Source of the DNA: Microbacterium lacus
GTDB lineage: Bacteria > Actinomycetota > Actinomycetes > Actinomycetales > Microbacteriaceae
DNA: 64,000 nucleotides
Assembly: GCF_039531105.1 (NCBI RefSeq)
Contig: NZ_BAAAPK010000001.1
Coordinates: forward strand, 496,001-560,000
Direction: 5' to 3'
The position numbers were made by a program, and so were the translations under genes. Shown piece after piece: positions 15,644-26,395 of this stretch (the first letter of the stretch is position 1; each line of letters starts with the position of its first letter). Under the pieces are notes generated by a model. That model searched no databases and was not told the DNA's origin. It worked only from the letters and a program-made list of their open reading frames with translations.

Positions 15644-18600
15644 ATGAAGCCAGCCATGTCGCGCGCGGTCGTCGCCGCGGCGCTCGCGGTGCTCCTGGCC
15701 GCGGGGTCTCCCGCGCTGGCATCCGGTGACGCCGGCGGGCCGCACGTCGTGGACGGCACGATCGCTCCCGTCCCGCCGGCGTCCGTCACCGGCACGTATG
15801 TCGTCCTGCTCGCGGAGGAGCCCGCGGCCCTGTACACCGGGGGGATCGCCGGGTATCGGGCGACCGCCGGTGACGACTTCGATCCGGGGTCGCCGCGCGT
15901 GAAACGCTACGTCTCCTTCCTCGCACAGCGTCAGGTCGAGGTCGCCGAGGCGGCGGGCGTCGACGTGCTCGAGGCGTATCGGATCGTCGCGAACGGCTTC
16001 AGTGCCGTGCTGTCGGCCGAAGACCTCCCGCGCGTGGCGGCGCTCCCCGGCGTGCGCGCGATCGTGCCCGACGAGATCCTCCGGCCGGATGCCGCGCCGG
16101 GGGCGTCCGAGCCGTTCGCGGCAGCGGTGCAGGCGGTCCCGCGCGAAGAGAAGACCGGTTCGGTGGTCATCGGCGTCGTGGACACCGGCGTGGTGACCGC
16201 AAACCCGGCGCTGCCGGCATCCACGGTCGTCGACGCGCGGGTCTTCGGCGCCGCGGCCGTGGCCGGGGCCGTGGATCTCGGACGCGATTCGCTCTCGCCG
16301 GTCGACCGCAGCGGTCACGGTTCGGCGATGGCGGGCATCGCCGCGGGCGCCCCGGTGGAGCTGGCGCTGCGCGGGGGCGAGACGGTCGCCGGCGTCGACC
16401 CGGACGCCGCGATCGCCTCCTACAAGGCGTGCTTCGCCGGCGCCGATCCGGCCACGACGGCGGACGACGTCTGCGTCGCGTCCGACGTGCTGGCGGCCCT
16501 CGATGCGGCCGTGTCCGACGGCGTCGATGTCGTGACCGTTGCGCTCAGCAGCGCCACGGGCTCCTGGGCGCTCGGGGATGAGGCCTTGCGCGCCGCGGGG
16601 GCCGCGGGCCTGGTCGCGGTCGCGAGCGCGGGCAACACCGGCCCCGCGCCGGGGAGCGCGCGCAGCGGTTCCGACGGGTACCTCACGGTGGCGGCATCCA
16701 CGACGGCGTCCTTCGACGCGACCGTCGGACTGGCGGGGGGCTTCTCGCTGCCCGGCGTCTCCGCCTCCGTCGGCGAGCCCGTGACCGCGCCGCTCGTCCT
16801 CGCCGCCGACGCGGCGCAGGGCGCCGAGGCGGACGCGCGGCTCTGCTACCCGGACGCCCTGGACCCGGCGGTCGTCGCAGGGGCGATCGTGGTGTGCGAG
16901 CGCGGCACGAATCCGCGCAGCGAGAAGATCCGTGCCGTCGCCGCGGCCGGCGGGGTGGGCGTCGTGCTGGTGAACACCGAGGCCGCGTCGCTGGACCCGG
17001 CGCTCGATGTCCTGCCCACGGTCCAGCTGGACGCCGACCGCCGCGCGCTCCTGCTCGCCGCGGTCGAAGCCGGTGATGCCGACGAGGTCACGCTCGCCGC
17101 CGGCGCCCCGTCCACCGGCGGCGTTCCCGCGCCGCAGGTCGCGGGATTCTCCGGCCGCGGCCCGTCCGCCGACGGGATGCATCTCGGGCCGGACGTCACG
17201 GCACCCGGAGTCGGCATCCTCGCCCCCACGCGCGCCGGTGGCGGCGGCAGCCCCGCCTGGGACCTGGTATCGGGTACGTCGATGGCGGCCGCCCACGTCG
17301 CGGGCCTCGCCGCCCGTTACCTCGCCGCGCACCCGTCCGCCTCGCCCGCCGACGTGCGCTCCGCGCTCATGACCACCGCGGCGGACACCGTGGGCGCGGA
17401 CGGCGCACCGACGGTCGACCCGTTCGCGCAGGGTGCGGGACAGGTCGACGCAGAGCGGATGCCGGACCCCGGGCTGCTGGCCGCAGAGCCGTCCCTCGTC
17501 GTGCCCCGCCTGGCCGGCGCGCACGAGGAGACCCGCACACTCATCGCCACCCGCCCCGGGGTCTACCGGGCGGTCGCGAGCGTCCCGGGAGTCGAGGTGA
17601 CCGTGACCCCGGCCGAACTGCGCTTCGACGCCGAGGGTCAGGAACGCCAGTACACGGTGACCTTCGACGCCGGCGCGGCGGTGCGCGAACAGTGGGCGAC
17701 CGGCTCCCTGACATGGATCGGTGAGGACGGCACCGCGGTGCGCTCGCCGCTCGCGGTGCGTCCGAGCGGGGCGGGCGATGCGGAGTCACTCGCGGGCGAG
17801 GGCGTCGAGGGCACCGTGGCGCTTCCCGGCGAGGGGGATCCGAGAGCGCTCGGGATCGGAGCGCTCGACCTGCTCCTGGACCCGGACGCCCCCGCGCCCG
17901 GCCACTCGGGCGACCCCGACTCGGGCGACGCCGCAGGCCGGATCGCGTGGATCGTCCCGGTCGCGCGCGGCGCGGCATCCGCCGAGTTCGCCCTGAGTTC
18001 CGCCGAGCCCGCCGGCCACCGCCTCACGCTCTACCGCCTCGCCGACGGGCGCACGGATGCCGCGCAGCCGTACCTGGACGCGTGGACGGCGGACGAGCGC
18101 GGTGTCGTCCGCCTCGACGCCCCCGCGTCCGGCGACTACCTCGCGGTCGTCGACGTCGACCGGACGGCGACAGGACCGTGGGACCTGACCGCGGCCGTCG
18201 TCCTTCCGGATGACCGCGCCCTCGGCGTCGCGTCCGCCGGTTCGCCGGTGGCGTCATGGACGGGGCTGCTGCCCGACCGCCGATACCTCGCGGAGGTCGG
18301 CTATTCGAGCACCGTGGACCGCACGATCGTGCGCATCGACACGGGTCCCGCCGGCCCCGCGGCCACGACGGCGCCCACGATCACCGGCGACGCGCGGGTC
18401 GGGGAGCGCATCGTGCTGGACCCGGGCGAGTGGGCGCCCGCGAACGCGTCGCTGACGTATCAGTGGCTGCGCGACGGCGTGCCGATCGCAGGCGCGGTGG
18501 GCAGGTCCTACCGCGTGCAGGAGACGGATGCCGGAACCACGCTCAGCGCACGCGTGCAGGCCCGGCGTCCCGGCGCCGTCAACGCCGGCACCGCGGTGAC

Positions 18601-18901
18601 CGCCGAGGTTCCCGTCACCGTCGGATCCGCCGTGCAGGCCGTCATGAACCGCGCGGCGGGCGGTCCCGCGGACGACTTCACGCTGACCGTGACCGTCCGG
18701 ACCGAGGCCGGTCAGCCGGCGGGCGGTGCCGTGACGGTCACGCACGAGGGGATCGACTACGTGGGCACCCTCGTCGGCGGTCGGGTCGCTTTCGCGCTGC
18801 CGGCGGCGCGGCCCGGCATCCACGAGGTTCTCGTCCGCTATGCGGGGACCGTCGGGGTCAGCGGTTCGGAGGCCGCGACGCAGTTCGTCGTCGAGGAGTG
18901 A
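15644..18901 (+). CDS. Large secreted subtilisin-like serine protease (S8) with PA and Ig-like domains
   Basis: 1085 residues. Domains in order: signal peptide (~1-28), I9-type propeptide (TYVVLLAEEPAALY, to ~135), S8 catalytic domain with Asp in VVIGVVDTGV, His in DRSGHGSAMAG, oxyanion Asn in ASAGNTGPAPGS and Ser in VSGTSMAAAHVAG. A PA insert (~390-465, VVCERGTNPRSEKI) lies between Asn and Ser. Then come a fibronectin-like region, an Ig-like repeat (LTYQWLRDGVPIAGA) and a final beta domain. No sortase motif or membrane anchor is seen, so it is probably released. ATG 15644 has GGGAG six nucleotides upstream. Convergent with the pirin gene, 3 bp apart. Confidence 0.93.
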   Translation: MKPAMSRAVVAAALAVLLAAGSPALASGDAGGPHVVDGTIAPVPPASVTGTYVVLLAEEPAALYTGGIAGYRATAGDDFDPGSPRVKRYVSFLAQRQVEVAEAAGVDVLEAYRIVANGFSAVLSAEDLPRVAALPGVRAIVPDEILRPDAAPGASEPFAAAVQAVPREEKTGSVVIGVVDTGVVTANPALPASTVVDARVFGAAAVAGAVDLGRDSLSPVDRSGHGSAMAGIAAGAPVELALRGGETVAGVDPDAAIASYKACFAGADPATTADDVCVASDVLAALDAAVSDGVDVVTVALSSATGSWALGDEALRAAGAAGLVAVASAGNTGPAPGSARSGSDGYLTVAASTTASFDATVGLAGGFSLPGVSASVGEPVTAPLVLAADAAQGAEADARLCYPDALDPAVVAGAIVVCERGTNPRSEKIRAVAAAGGVGVVLVNTEAASLDPALDVLPTVQLDADRRALLLAAVEAGDADEVTLAAGAPSTGGVPAPQVAGFSGRGPSADGMHLGPDVTAPGVGILAPTRAGGGGSPAWDLVSGTSMAAAHVAGLAARYLAAHPSASPADVRSALMTTAADTVGADGAPTVDPFAQGAGQVDAERMPDPGLLAAEPSLVVPRLAGAHEETRTLIATRPGVYRAVASVPGVEVTVTPAELRFDAEGQERQYTVTFDAGAAVREQWATGSLTWIGEDGTAVRSPLAVRPSGAGDAESLAGEGVEGTVALPGEGDPRALGIGALDLLLDPDAPAPGHSGDPDSGDAAGRIAWIVPVARGAASAEFALSSAEPAGHRLTLYRLADGRTDAAQPYLDAWTADERGVVRLDAPASGDYLAVVDVDRTATGPWDLTAAVVLPDDRALGVASAGSPVASWTGLLPDRRYLAEVGYSSTVDRTIVRIDTGPAGPAATTAPTITGDARVGERIVLDPGEWAPANASLTYQWLRDGVPIAGAVGRSYRVQETDAGTTLSARVQARRPGAVNAGTAVTAEVPVTVGSAVQAVMNRAAGGPADDFTLTVTVRTEAGQPAGGAVTVTHEGIDYVGTLVGGRVAFALPAARPGIHEVLVRYAGTVGVSGSEAATQFVVEE

Positions 18902-18904
18902 GCC

Positions 18905-19879
18905 TCAGACGCGTCGCGTGCGCCGGGTCAGACGGACCGTCGGCAGGGCGGGCGCGGGGACGCGCTCGTCGCCGTGGTCGACGACGTGGCCGAAGCGATC
19001 CGAGCCCGCTTCCCACTCCTCGCGCGCCTGCACGATCTCCTCGTGCGTGCGGCCGACGAAGTTCCACCACATCACGATCTCGTCCTCGAACGGCTCCCCG
19101 CCGAGGAGGAAGAGCAGGGCGTCCGCGTCGGAGCCGACCTCGATCTCGGACCTGCGTTCGCCGAGGTAGAGGAGGTGGCGACGGTCCACGGTGAGCCGGG
19201 TGTCGGCATCCGTCCCGACCTCGACGTCGCCCTCGACGCCGACGATCGCGTACTCCCACTCCGGGTTCAGCGGCACGTGCACGCGGGCGCCGGCCGGGAT
19301 CCGGATCTCGGCGCCGACGATCGGCGTGTGCACGGTCGCCGGTGAGCGCACGCCGGCGAGCTCGCCCAGCACGACCGTGGCGACGGCCCCGTCCGCGAGC
19401 GGGAACGACGGCAGCTTCTCGTGCCGCTCGAACGCCGCGGCGCCGTGGCGGCGAGACTCGGGCAGGGCGACCCACAGCTGCAGGGCGTCCAGGGGGACGG
19501 CATCCTCCCCCACGGAGTACTCGGAGTGCGAGATCCCCGCGCCACTGGTCATCAGGTTCAGTGCGCCGCGGCTCAGCACGACGTCGCTGCCGATCGAATC
19601 GCGGTGGCGGATGTCGCCCTCGAGCGGCCAGGTGACCGTCTGCAGGCCGATGTGCGGATGCGGCTCCACACGCATCCGGGTGTCCTGCGGCCCGAATCGG
19701 TCCAGGAAGCACCATGCGCCGACGAGCGGCAGGTCGCGCTGCGGAAGGGCGCGGTGCACCGACATCGCCCGGACCCCGCCGAGGGGGACCTCGCGAGACT
19801 CCAGCAGCAGCGCGCGCGGACCGTCGCACGTCGTGCCGGCCTCGTGCAGCTCCGTCGCGTCGGCGTCCAGGCGGGTCAT
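18905..19879 (-). CDS. Pirin-family bicupin protein
   Basis: 324 residues. The metal site motif HPHIGLQTVTW and the segment RGALNLMTSGAGISHSE are the pirin signature; a C-terminal cupin follows. Pirins include quercetin 2,3-dioxygenases and redox-sensing proteins; the role here is not known. ATG 19879 is chosen because it overlaps the upstream stop in ATGA (19876-19879), giving translational coupling to the acetyltransferase gene; nine upstream codons in the same frame lie inside that gene. Confidence 0.9.
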   Translation of the reverse strand: MTRLDADATELHEAGTTCDGPRALLLESREVPLGGVRAMSVHRALPQRDLPLVGAWCFLDRFGPQDTRMRVEPHPHIGLQTVTWPLEGDIRHRDSIGSDVVLSRGALNLMTSGAGISHSEYSVGEDAVPLDALQLWVALPESRRHGAAAFERHEKLPSFPLADGAVATVVLGELAGVRSPATVHTPIVGAEIRIPAGARVHVPLNPEWEYAIVGVEGDVEVGTDADTRLTVDRRHLLYLGERRSEIEVGSDADALLFLLGGEPFEDEIVMWWNFVGRTHEEIVQAREEWEAGSDRFGHVVDHGDERVPAPALPTVRLTRRTRRV

Positions 19880-20208
19880 CGCTCGAAGCCGGGTTCGTCG
19901 GGCCACGCGATCTGCAGGCCCGCCACCTCGTGACGACCGAGCCAGCGCACCACGTACGGGCAGCGCGGCACGATCGTCTCGCCCTTCGCGGCGACATCCG
20001 TCAGCGCCGTCCGCACGAGGATCCCGGCCAGGCCCCGACCCTCGAACGCGGGATCGACCTCGGTGTGGGTGAAGACGAGGCGTCCCCGGGCATCGACCTT
20101 GTACTCGGCGAACCCGGCGAGCTCGTCGGCCAGGAACAGGTCGTAGCGGTTCTCTGCGTCGTTGCGCGCGACGCGGGGTTCGGCATCGGGGGCGGCCTGC
20201 GTGCTCAT
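19876..20208 (-). CDS. Small GNAT-like N-acetyltransferase (Gcn5-related, YjdJ type)
   Basis: 110 residues. It carries the compact acetyl-CoA site of the short GNAT family: FTHTEVDPAFEGRGLAGILV, then a Cys-Pro-Tyr loop (VPRCPYVVRWL). Enzymes of this short group have unknown substrates. A strong ribosome binding site (GGAGGA) precedes the ATG. It is first in a two-gene unit with pirin. Confidence 0.88.
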   Translation of the reverse strand: MSTQAAPDAEPRVARNDAENRYDLFLADELAGFAEYKVDARGRLVFTHTEVDPAFEGRGLAGILVRTALTDVAAKGETIVPRCPYVVRWLGRHEVAGLQIAWPDEPGFER

Positions 20209-20296
20209 GTGTTCTCCTCCATCGTGAACTTCACCGTACGGGCGGGGTACGCATTCCGCCAGCGCCGGGGCCGCGTGGCGAGCCTCTGCCGCTGAC

Positions 20297-20380
20297 CGCG
20301 TGCAACGGCGGGGAGAAACCGGACGGTTCGGGCCCCGAGGACACCCTGCGTGTCGATATCTCCCCGCCGTTTCACACGCG
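20297..20380. repeat. Palindromic element, family A, copy 1
   Basis: Left arm at 20297-20316 (CGCGTG..AACGGCGGGGAGA) pairs with 20358-20380 (TCTCCCCGCCGTTTCACACG), with a shorter hairpin inside. A related element lies at 56490-56565 (shared GGGGAGAAAC, GGTTTCGG or GGTTCGGG, and TTTCAC at the right end). Both copies sit between divergent genes, just upstream of the rightward gene. Confidence 0.7.
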
Positions 20381-20434
20381 CCGGGCTTGAGACGGTGCGG
20401 GGACGCGGCCGGACGCCGGTGGCAGACTCGAGGG

Positions 20435-23038
20435 ATGCCGGCATCCCTGCTCGACCGTATCCCGAGCGGCGCCGACCCCGACGCGGTGTACGAGGCGTTC
20501 GTCGGGTGGGCGGAGGATCAGGGGCTCCGGCTCTACCCGGCACAGGATGAAGCCGCGATCGAGATCGTCTCCGGGGCGAACGTGATCCTGTCCACCCCCA
20601 CCGGGACCGGCAAGTCGCTCGTCGCTGTCGCCGCGCACGCGGCATCGCTGGCCCGCGGCGGCCGTTCCTACTACACGGCGCCGATCAAGGCCCTCGTGAG
20701 CGAGAAGTTCTTCGCCCTCGTCGAGATCTTCGGCGCGGAGCGCGTGGGGATGGTCACCGGCGACTCGTCGGTCAACGCGGAAGCCCCGATCATCTGCTGC
20801 ACCGCCGAGATCCTCGCGAACCTCGCGCTGCGGCAGGGGGCGGATGCCGAGGTCGACCAGGTCGTGATGGACGAGTTCCACTACTACGGCGACCCCGACC
20901 GCGGCTGGGCCTGGCAGGTGCCGCTGCTGCTCCTGGCGCGCTCTCAGTTCGTGCTCATGTCGGCGACTCTCGGCGATGTGACGGAGATCGCGGCGGACCT
21001 CTCCCGCCGCACCGGCCGCGAGACCGCGCGGATCACCGGCGTCGAGCGCCCCGTGCCGCTGCACTTCTCGTATGCGCGCACCCCCGTGCACGAGACGGTG
21101 GAGGAGCTGCTCGAGACCGGCCAGGCGCCGGTGTACATCGTGCACTTCTCGCAGGCGGCGGCGATGGAGCGCGCGCAGGCGCTGTCGTCGGTGCGCATCG
21201 TCTCGCGGGCGCAGCGCGACGAGATCGCGGAGGCGATCGGCGGCTTCCGCTTCACGACCGCGTTCGGGCGCACGCTCTCGCGCTACGTCCGGGCCGGGAT
21301 CGGCGTGCACCACGCCGGCATGCTGCCGCGCTATCGACGGCTGGTCGAAACGCTCGCGCAACGCGGCCTGCTGCGCGTGATCTGCGGCACCGACACCCTG
21401 GGCGTCGGGATCAACGTGCCGATCCGCACGGTGCTCATCACCGCGCTCACGAAGTACGACGGGCAGCGGATGCGGCAGCTGAGCGCGCGAGAGTTCCATC
21501 AGATCGCCGGGCGCGCGGGTCGCGCCGGCTACGACACCGCCGGAACCGTGGTCGTGATGGCCCCCGAGCACGAGATCGAGAACACGACCGCCGTGGCGAA
21601 GGCGGGCGATGACCCGAAGAAGCTGCGGAAGGTCGTGCGCAAGAAGGCGCCCCAGGGTTTCGTGAACTGGGGCGAGGCGTCGTTCGAGCGCCTGGTCGCC
21701 GCCGAGCCCGAACCCCTCGAGCCGCACCTCCAGCTCACGGCCGCGATGCTGATCAACGTGATCGCCCGCGGGGGAGACGTCTTCGGCAATGTGCGCTCAC
21801 TCGTGTTCGACAACCACGAGTCGCGCGCACGCCAGTACGAGCTCGCGCGCCGCGCGCTCGGGATCTTCCGCACTCTGGTCGCCGCGCAGGTGGTCGTCGC
21901 CGACGCGGGGGGCGGCATCCGCCTCACGGTCGAGCTGCAGCCCAACTTCGCGCTCAACCAGCCGCTCTCCCCGTTCGCGCTCGCCGCGATCGGGCTGCTG
22001 GATCCGGAGGACGAGACGGGGGCCGTGCACGACTCCGCAGATTCGGGCGCTACCGGGGCGGATCCGGGCGAATCGGGCCATGTCGCGCCCGAAGTGAGGA
22101 GTTCTGCACACCGGTCCGCCGGGACCGGCCACTACGCCCTCGATGTCGTCAGCGTGATCGAGGCGACGCTGGACGACCCGCGCCCGGTGCTGTCGCAGCA
22201 GCAGTTCCTCGCCCGCGGCGAGGCCGTCGCGGCGATGAAGCGCGCGGGCATCGAGTACGACCAGCGCATGGAGCTCCTGGAGGAGGTCACCTACCCCAAG
22301 CCGCTCGCGGAGCTCCTGGCCCAGTCCTTCGAGGTGTTCGCCTCGAGCCAGCCGTGGGTGCGTGACTTCGAGCTGTCGCCGAAGTCGGTCGTGCGCGACA
22401 TGTTCGAGCGCGCGCTGTCGTTCGCGGAGCTGATCCAGGTGTACCAGCTGGCCCGGTCGGAGGGTCTCGTGCTGCGCTACCTGAGCGATGCCTACCGGGC
22501 GATCCGCCAGACGGTGCCGACGGAGGCGCAGACCCCGGAGCTGCTGGATCTCATCGCGTGGCTCGGCGAGCTCGTGCGGCAGGTCGACTCGAGCCTCGTC
22601 GATGAGTGGGAGTCGCTCGTCAATCCGGTCGCCGACCCCGACGCACCGGTCGTGCCGCCCGCGCCGCCGTCGGTGCTGACGAACCGCCGTGCGTTCGGAG
22701 TGCTCGTGCGCAACGAGTTGTTCCGCCGGGTGCGCCTCGCGGCGCTGCAGCGGGACGACGAGCTTGCGGAGCTGGACCCCGACGTCGACTGGTCCGCGGC
22801 GCTGGACGCGTACTTCGACGAGCACGACGAGATCCTGACCGGTGGGGCGGCGCGTTCGGCGCAGCTCGTGTCGATCGATGAGACGGATGCTGCGGCATCC
22901 GGTGTCTGGACAGTCGAGCAGACGATCGACGACCCCGCCGGCGACCACGATTGGCGGATCCGCGCGGAGGTCGACCTCGCGGCGTCCGAGGAGGCCGGTG
23001 CCGCAGTGGTGCGGGTGACCGAGGTGCTCCGGCTCTGA
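20435..23038 (+). CDS. Ski2-like DEAD/DEAH helicase with DUF3516 C-terminal domain
   Basis: 867 residues. Superfamily 2 core: Walker A STPTGTGKS (~47-55), TAPIKALVSE, DEFHYY (the DEVH-like motif), MSATLGD, VHHAGMLPRYR, GTDTLGVGIN and QIAGRAGRAG. The C-terminal ~400 residues are helical and match the DUF3516 type found in actinobacteria, related to HelY/Mtr4-like RNA helicases. The role is probably in RNA handling. ATG 20435 has CAGACT six nucleotides upstream. An in-frame palindromic element at 22025-22112 adds about 30 low-complexity residues between two conserved parts. Confidence 0.9.
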   Translation: MPASLLDRIPSGADPDAVYEAFVGWAEDQGLRLYPAQDEAAIEIVSGANVILSTPTGTGKSLVAVAAHAASLARGGRSYYTAPIKALVSEKFFALVEIFGAERVGMVTGDSSVNAEAPIICCTAEILANLALRQGADAEVDQVVMDEFHYYGDPDRGWAWQVPLLLLARSQFVLMSATLGDVTEIAADLSRRTGRETARITGVERPVPLHFSYARTPVHETVEELLETGQAPVYIVHFSQAAAMERAQALSSVRIVSRAQRDEIAEAIGGFRFTTAFGRTLSRYVRAGIGVHHAGMLPRYRRLVETLAQRGLLRVICGTDTLGVGINVPIRTVLITALTKYDGQRMRQLSAREFHQIAGRAGRAGYDTAGTVVVMAPEHEIENTTAVAKAGDDPKKLRKVVRKKAPQGFVNWGEASFERLVAAEPEPLEPHLQLTAAMLINVIARGGDVFGNVRSLVFDNHESRARQYELARRALGIFRTLVAAQVVVADAGGGIRLTVELQPNFALNQPLSPFALAAIGLLDPEDETGAVHDSADSGATGADPGESGHVAPEVRSSAHRSAGTGHYALDVVSVIEATLDDPRPVLSQQQFLARGEAVAAMKRAGIEYDQRMELLEEVTYPKPLAELLAQSFEVFASSQPWVRDFELSPKSVVRDMFERALSFAELIQVYQLARSEGLVLRYLSDAYRAIRQTVPTEAQTPELLDLIAWLGELVRQVDSSLVDEWESLVNPVADPDAPVVPPAPPSVLTNRRAFGVLVRNELFRRVRLAALQRDDELAELDPDVDWSAALDAYFDEHDEILTGGAARSAQLVSIDETDAAASGVWTVEQTIDDPAGDHDWRIRAEVDLAASEEAGAAVVRVTEVLRL
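22025..22112. repeat. In-frame palindromic element within the helicase gene
   Basis: Outer arms GTGCACGACTCC and GGAGTTCTGCACAC are near complements, and inner arms TTCGGGCGC (22042-22050) and GCGCCCGAA (22085-22093) are exact complements. It encodes the low-complexity stretch from VHDSADSG to EVRSSAHR with no stop. It looks like an intergenic-type palindrome inserted in a tolerated loop. Confidence 0.65.
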
Positions 23039-23058
23039 GCCCCCGGCTGTCCCCTCCC

Positions 23059-23263
23059 GAGATGGTCCCCCTCCCGCCGAGATGGTCCCCCTCCCGCCGA
23101 GATGGTCCCCCTCCCGTCGAGATGGTCCCCTTTCCGCCGAGGTGGTTTTCTTTCCGCCGAGGTGGTGTTCTTTCCGCCGAGGTGGTGTGCACCATCTCGG
23201 CGGAAGACCCACCATCTCGGCGGAAGACCCACCATCTCGGCGGAAGACCCACCACCTCGGCGG
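23059..23263. repeat. Head-to-head array of 20-bp tandem units
   Basis: Six units in one direction (23059, 23079, 23099, 23119, 23139, 23159), a self-palindromic centre (23179-23198), then three units in the opposite direction (23199, 23219, 23239) and a part-unit. The conserved core of each unit is CCGCCGAGATGGT. The whole ~205 bp can fold as one long hairpin. It fills the gap between the helicase stop and the isomerase gene. Confidence 0.85.
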
Positions 23264-23298
23264 AGAAGGGAAGGGGTGGGGCGTGGGATGCTGGTGCC

Positions 23299-24351
23299 GT
23301 GAGCGACGGCGCGAACGAGCATTCCTCTCCAACGGCGCGGACGACGGCCGCGACCGACGCTGTCATCCCGCTCCCGTCGAACCGTCCCGCCGCCCGCTTC
23401 TACCGCGGGGGGCGCCGAATCACGGACTTTCGCGGCGAGCCCGCGGCCGACGACTTCGAACCCGAGGACTGGGTCGGCTCGGTCACGCCCGTCCGCGGCG
23501 AGAGCCCTTCGGGCATGACCGTGCTCGCGGACGGAACGCTCCTCGCGGGCGCGATCGCCGGCGATCCGGTGCATTGGCTCGGCCCCGCCCACGTCGCCGC
23601 GTTCGGAACCGACCCCATGCTGCTGGTCAAGCTCCTCGATGCGGGCCAGCGCCTCCCGGTGCATGCGCATCCTGACCGCGCCTGGGCCGCGGCGCACCTC
23701 GGGGCGGCCCACGGCAAGACCGAAGCCTGGTACGTGCTCTCGGCCGGCGAGGTGCACCTCGGCCTTGCGCGCGACCTCGGCGCGATCGAGCTCGCCGGAA
23801 TCGTCGACCGGCAGGATGCCGCCGCCCTGCTCGCGGCGATGCATCGCCTCACCGTCGCGCCCGGCGACATCGTCCACGTTCCTGCCGGCGTCCTGCACGC
23901 GATCGGCGAAGGCATCCTCCTCGTCGAGCTGCAGGAGCCGGAGGACCTCTCGATCCTGGCGGAGTGGGACGGCTTCGCGATCGACGGAGCAGCCGGCGGA
24001 CACCTGGGCGTCGGGTTCGCCGAAGCGCTCACTGCGGTCGAGAACACGGCACGCACCCGCGCGGACGTCGAGGCGCTTGTGCACCGCGCGGGAACGGACA
24101 CACCCCTGCTGCCCGCGGACGCCGACGCGTTCTTCCGCATCGAGCGCCACCTGGTCCGCGGGCCGGTGGAACTCGCGCCGGGGTTCGCGATCCTGGTGGT
24201 CCTCGGCGGAGAGGTCGGCATCCGTTCGGGCGAAAGCGGCACGCAGCTCCTCCCGCGCGGCAGCACCGCGCTGCTGCCGCACGCCACCGGATCCGTGACG
24301 CTCGACGGCGCCGGTGAACTCCTGGCCTGCCGGCCGCCCGCGCCGCGCTGA
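23299..24351 (+). CDS. manA: Mannose-6-phosphate isomerase, class I (cupin)
   Basis: 350 residues. Zinc/active-site blocks of class I phosphomannose isomerase: LLVKLLDAGQRLPVHAHPD, GKTEAWYVL and VPAGVLHAIGEGILLVELQ. It should interconvert mannose-6-phosphate and fructose-6-phosphate. The first ~40 residues are poorly conserved. GTG 23299 is chosen because the frame upstream runs into the repeat array; GATGCT lies six nucleotides before it, near the leaderless pattern. Some relatives are annotated only as ManA-like cupins. Confidence 0.85.
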   Translation: MSDGANEHSSPTARTTAATDAVIPLPSNRPAARFYRGGRRITDFRGEPAADDFEPEDWVGSVTPVRGESPSGMTVLADGTLLAGAIAGDPVHWLGPAHVAAFGTDPMLLVKLLDAGQRLPVHAHPDRAWAAAHLGAAHGKTEAWYVLSAGEVHLGLARDLGAIELAGIVDRQDAAALLAAMHRLTVAPGDIVHVPAGVLHAIGEGILLVELQEPEDLSILAEWDGFAIDGAAGGHLGVGFAEALTAVENTARTRADVEALVHRAGTDTPLLPADADAFFRIERHLVRGPVELAPGFAILVVLGGEVGIRSGESGTQLLPRGSTALLPHATGSVTLDGAGELLACRPPAPR

Positions 24352-24400
24352 TCAGCGCTCCACCTCGTGCAGAGCGGGAGCGGGTGTCGGGTCCGCGGGC

Positions 24401-24406
24401 TACCCT
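24401..24406 (+). promoter_or_regulatory. -10-like hexamer TACCCT for a leaderless start at 24414
   Basis: Seven nucleotides before the GTG chosen for recQ; supports that start over a GTG at 24384. Confidence 0.45.
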
Positions 24407-24413
24407 TGAGCCG

Positions 24414-26393
<1,980 letters not shown>

Positions 26394-26395
26394 CC

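Noticed and set aside
23059..23263. CRISPR-like repeat array
   Set aside because: Units are only 20 bp, contiguous without unique spacers, and reverse direction at the centre. No cas genes nearby.
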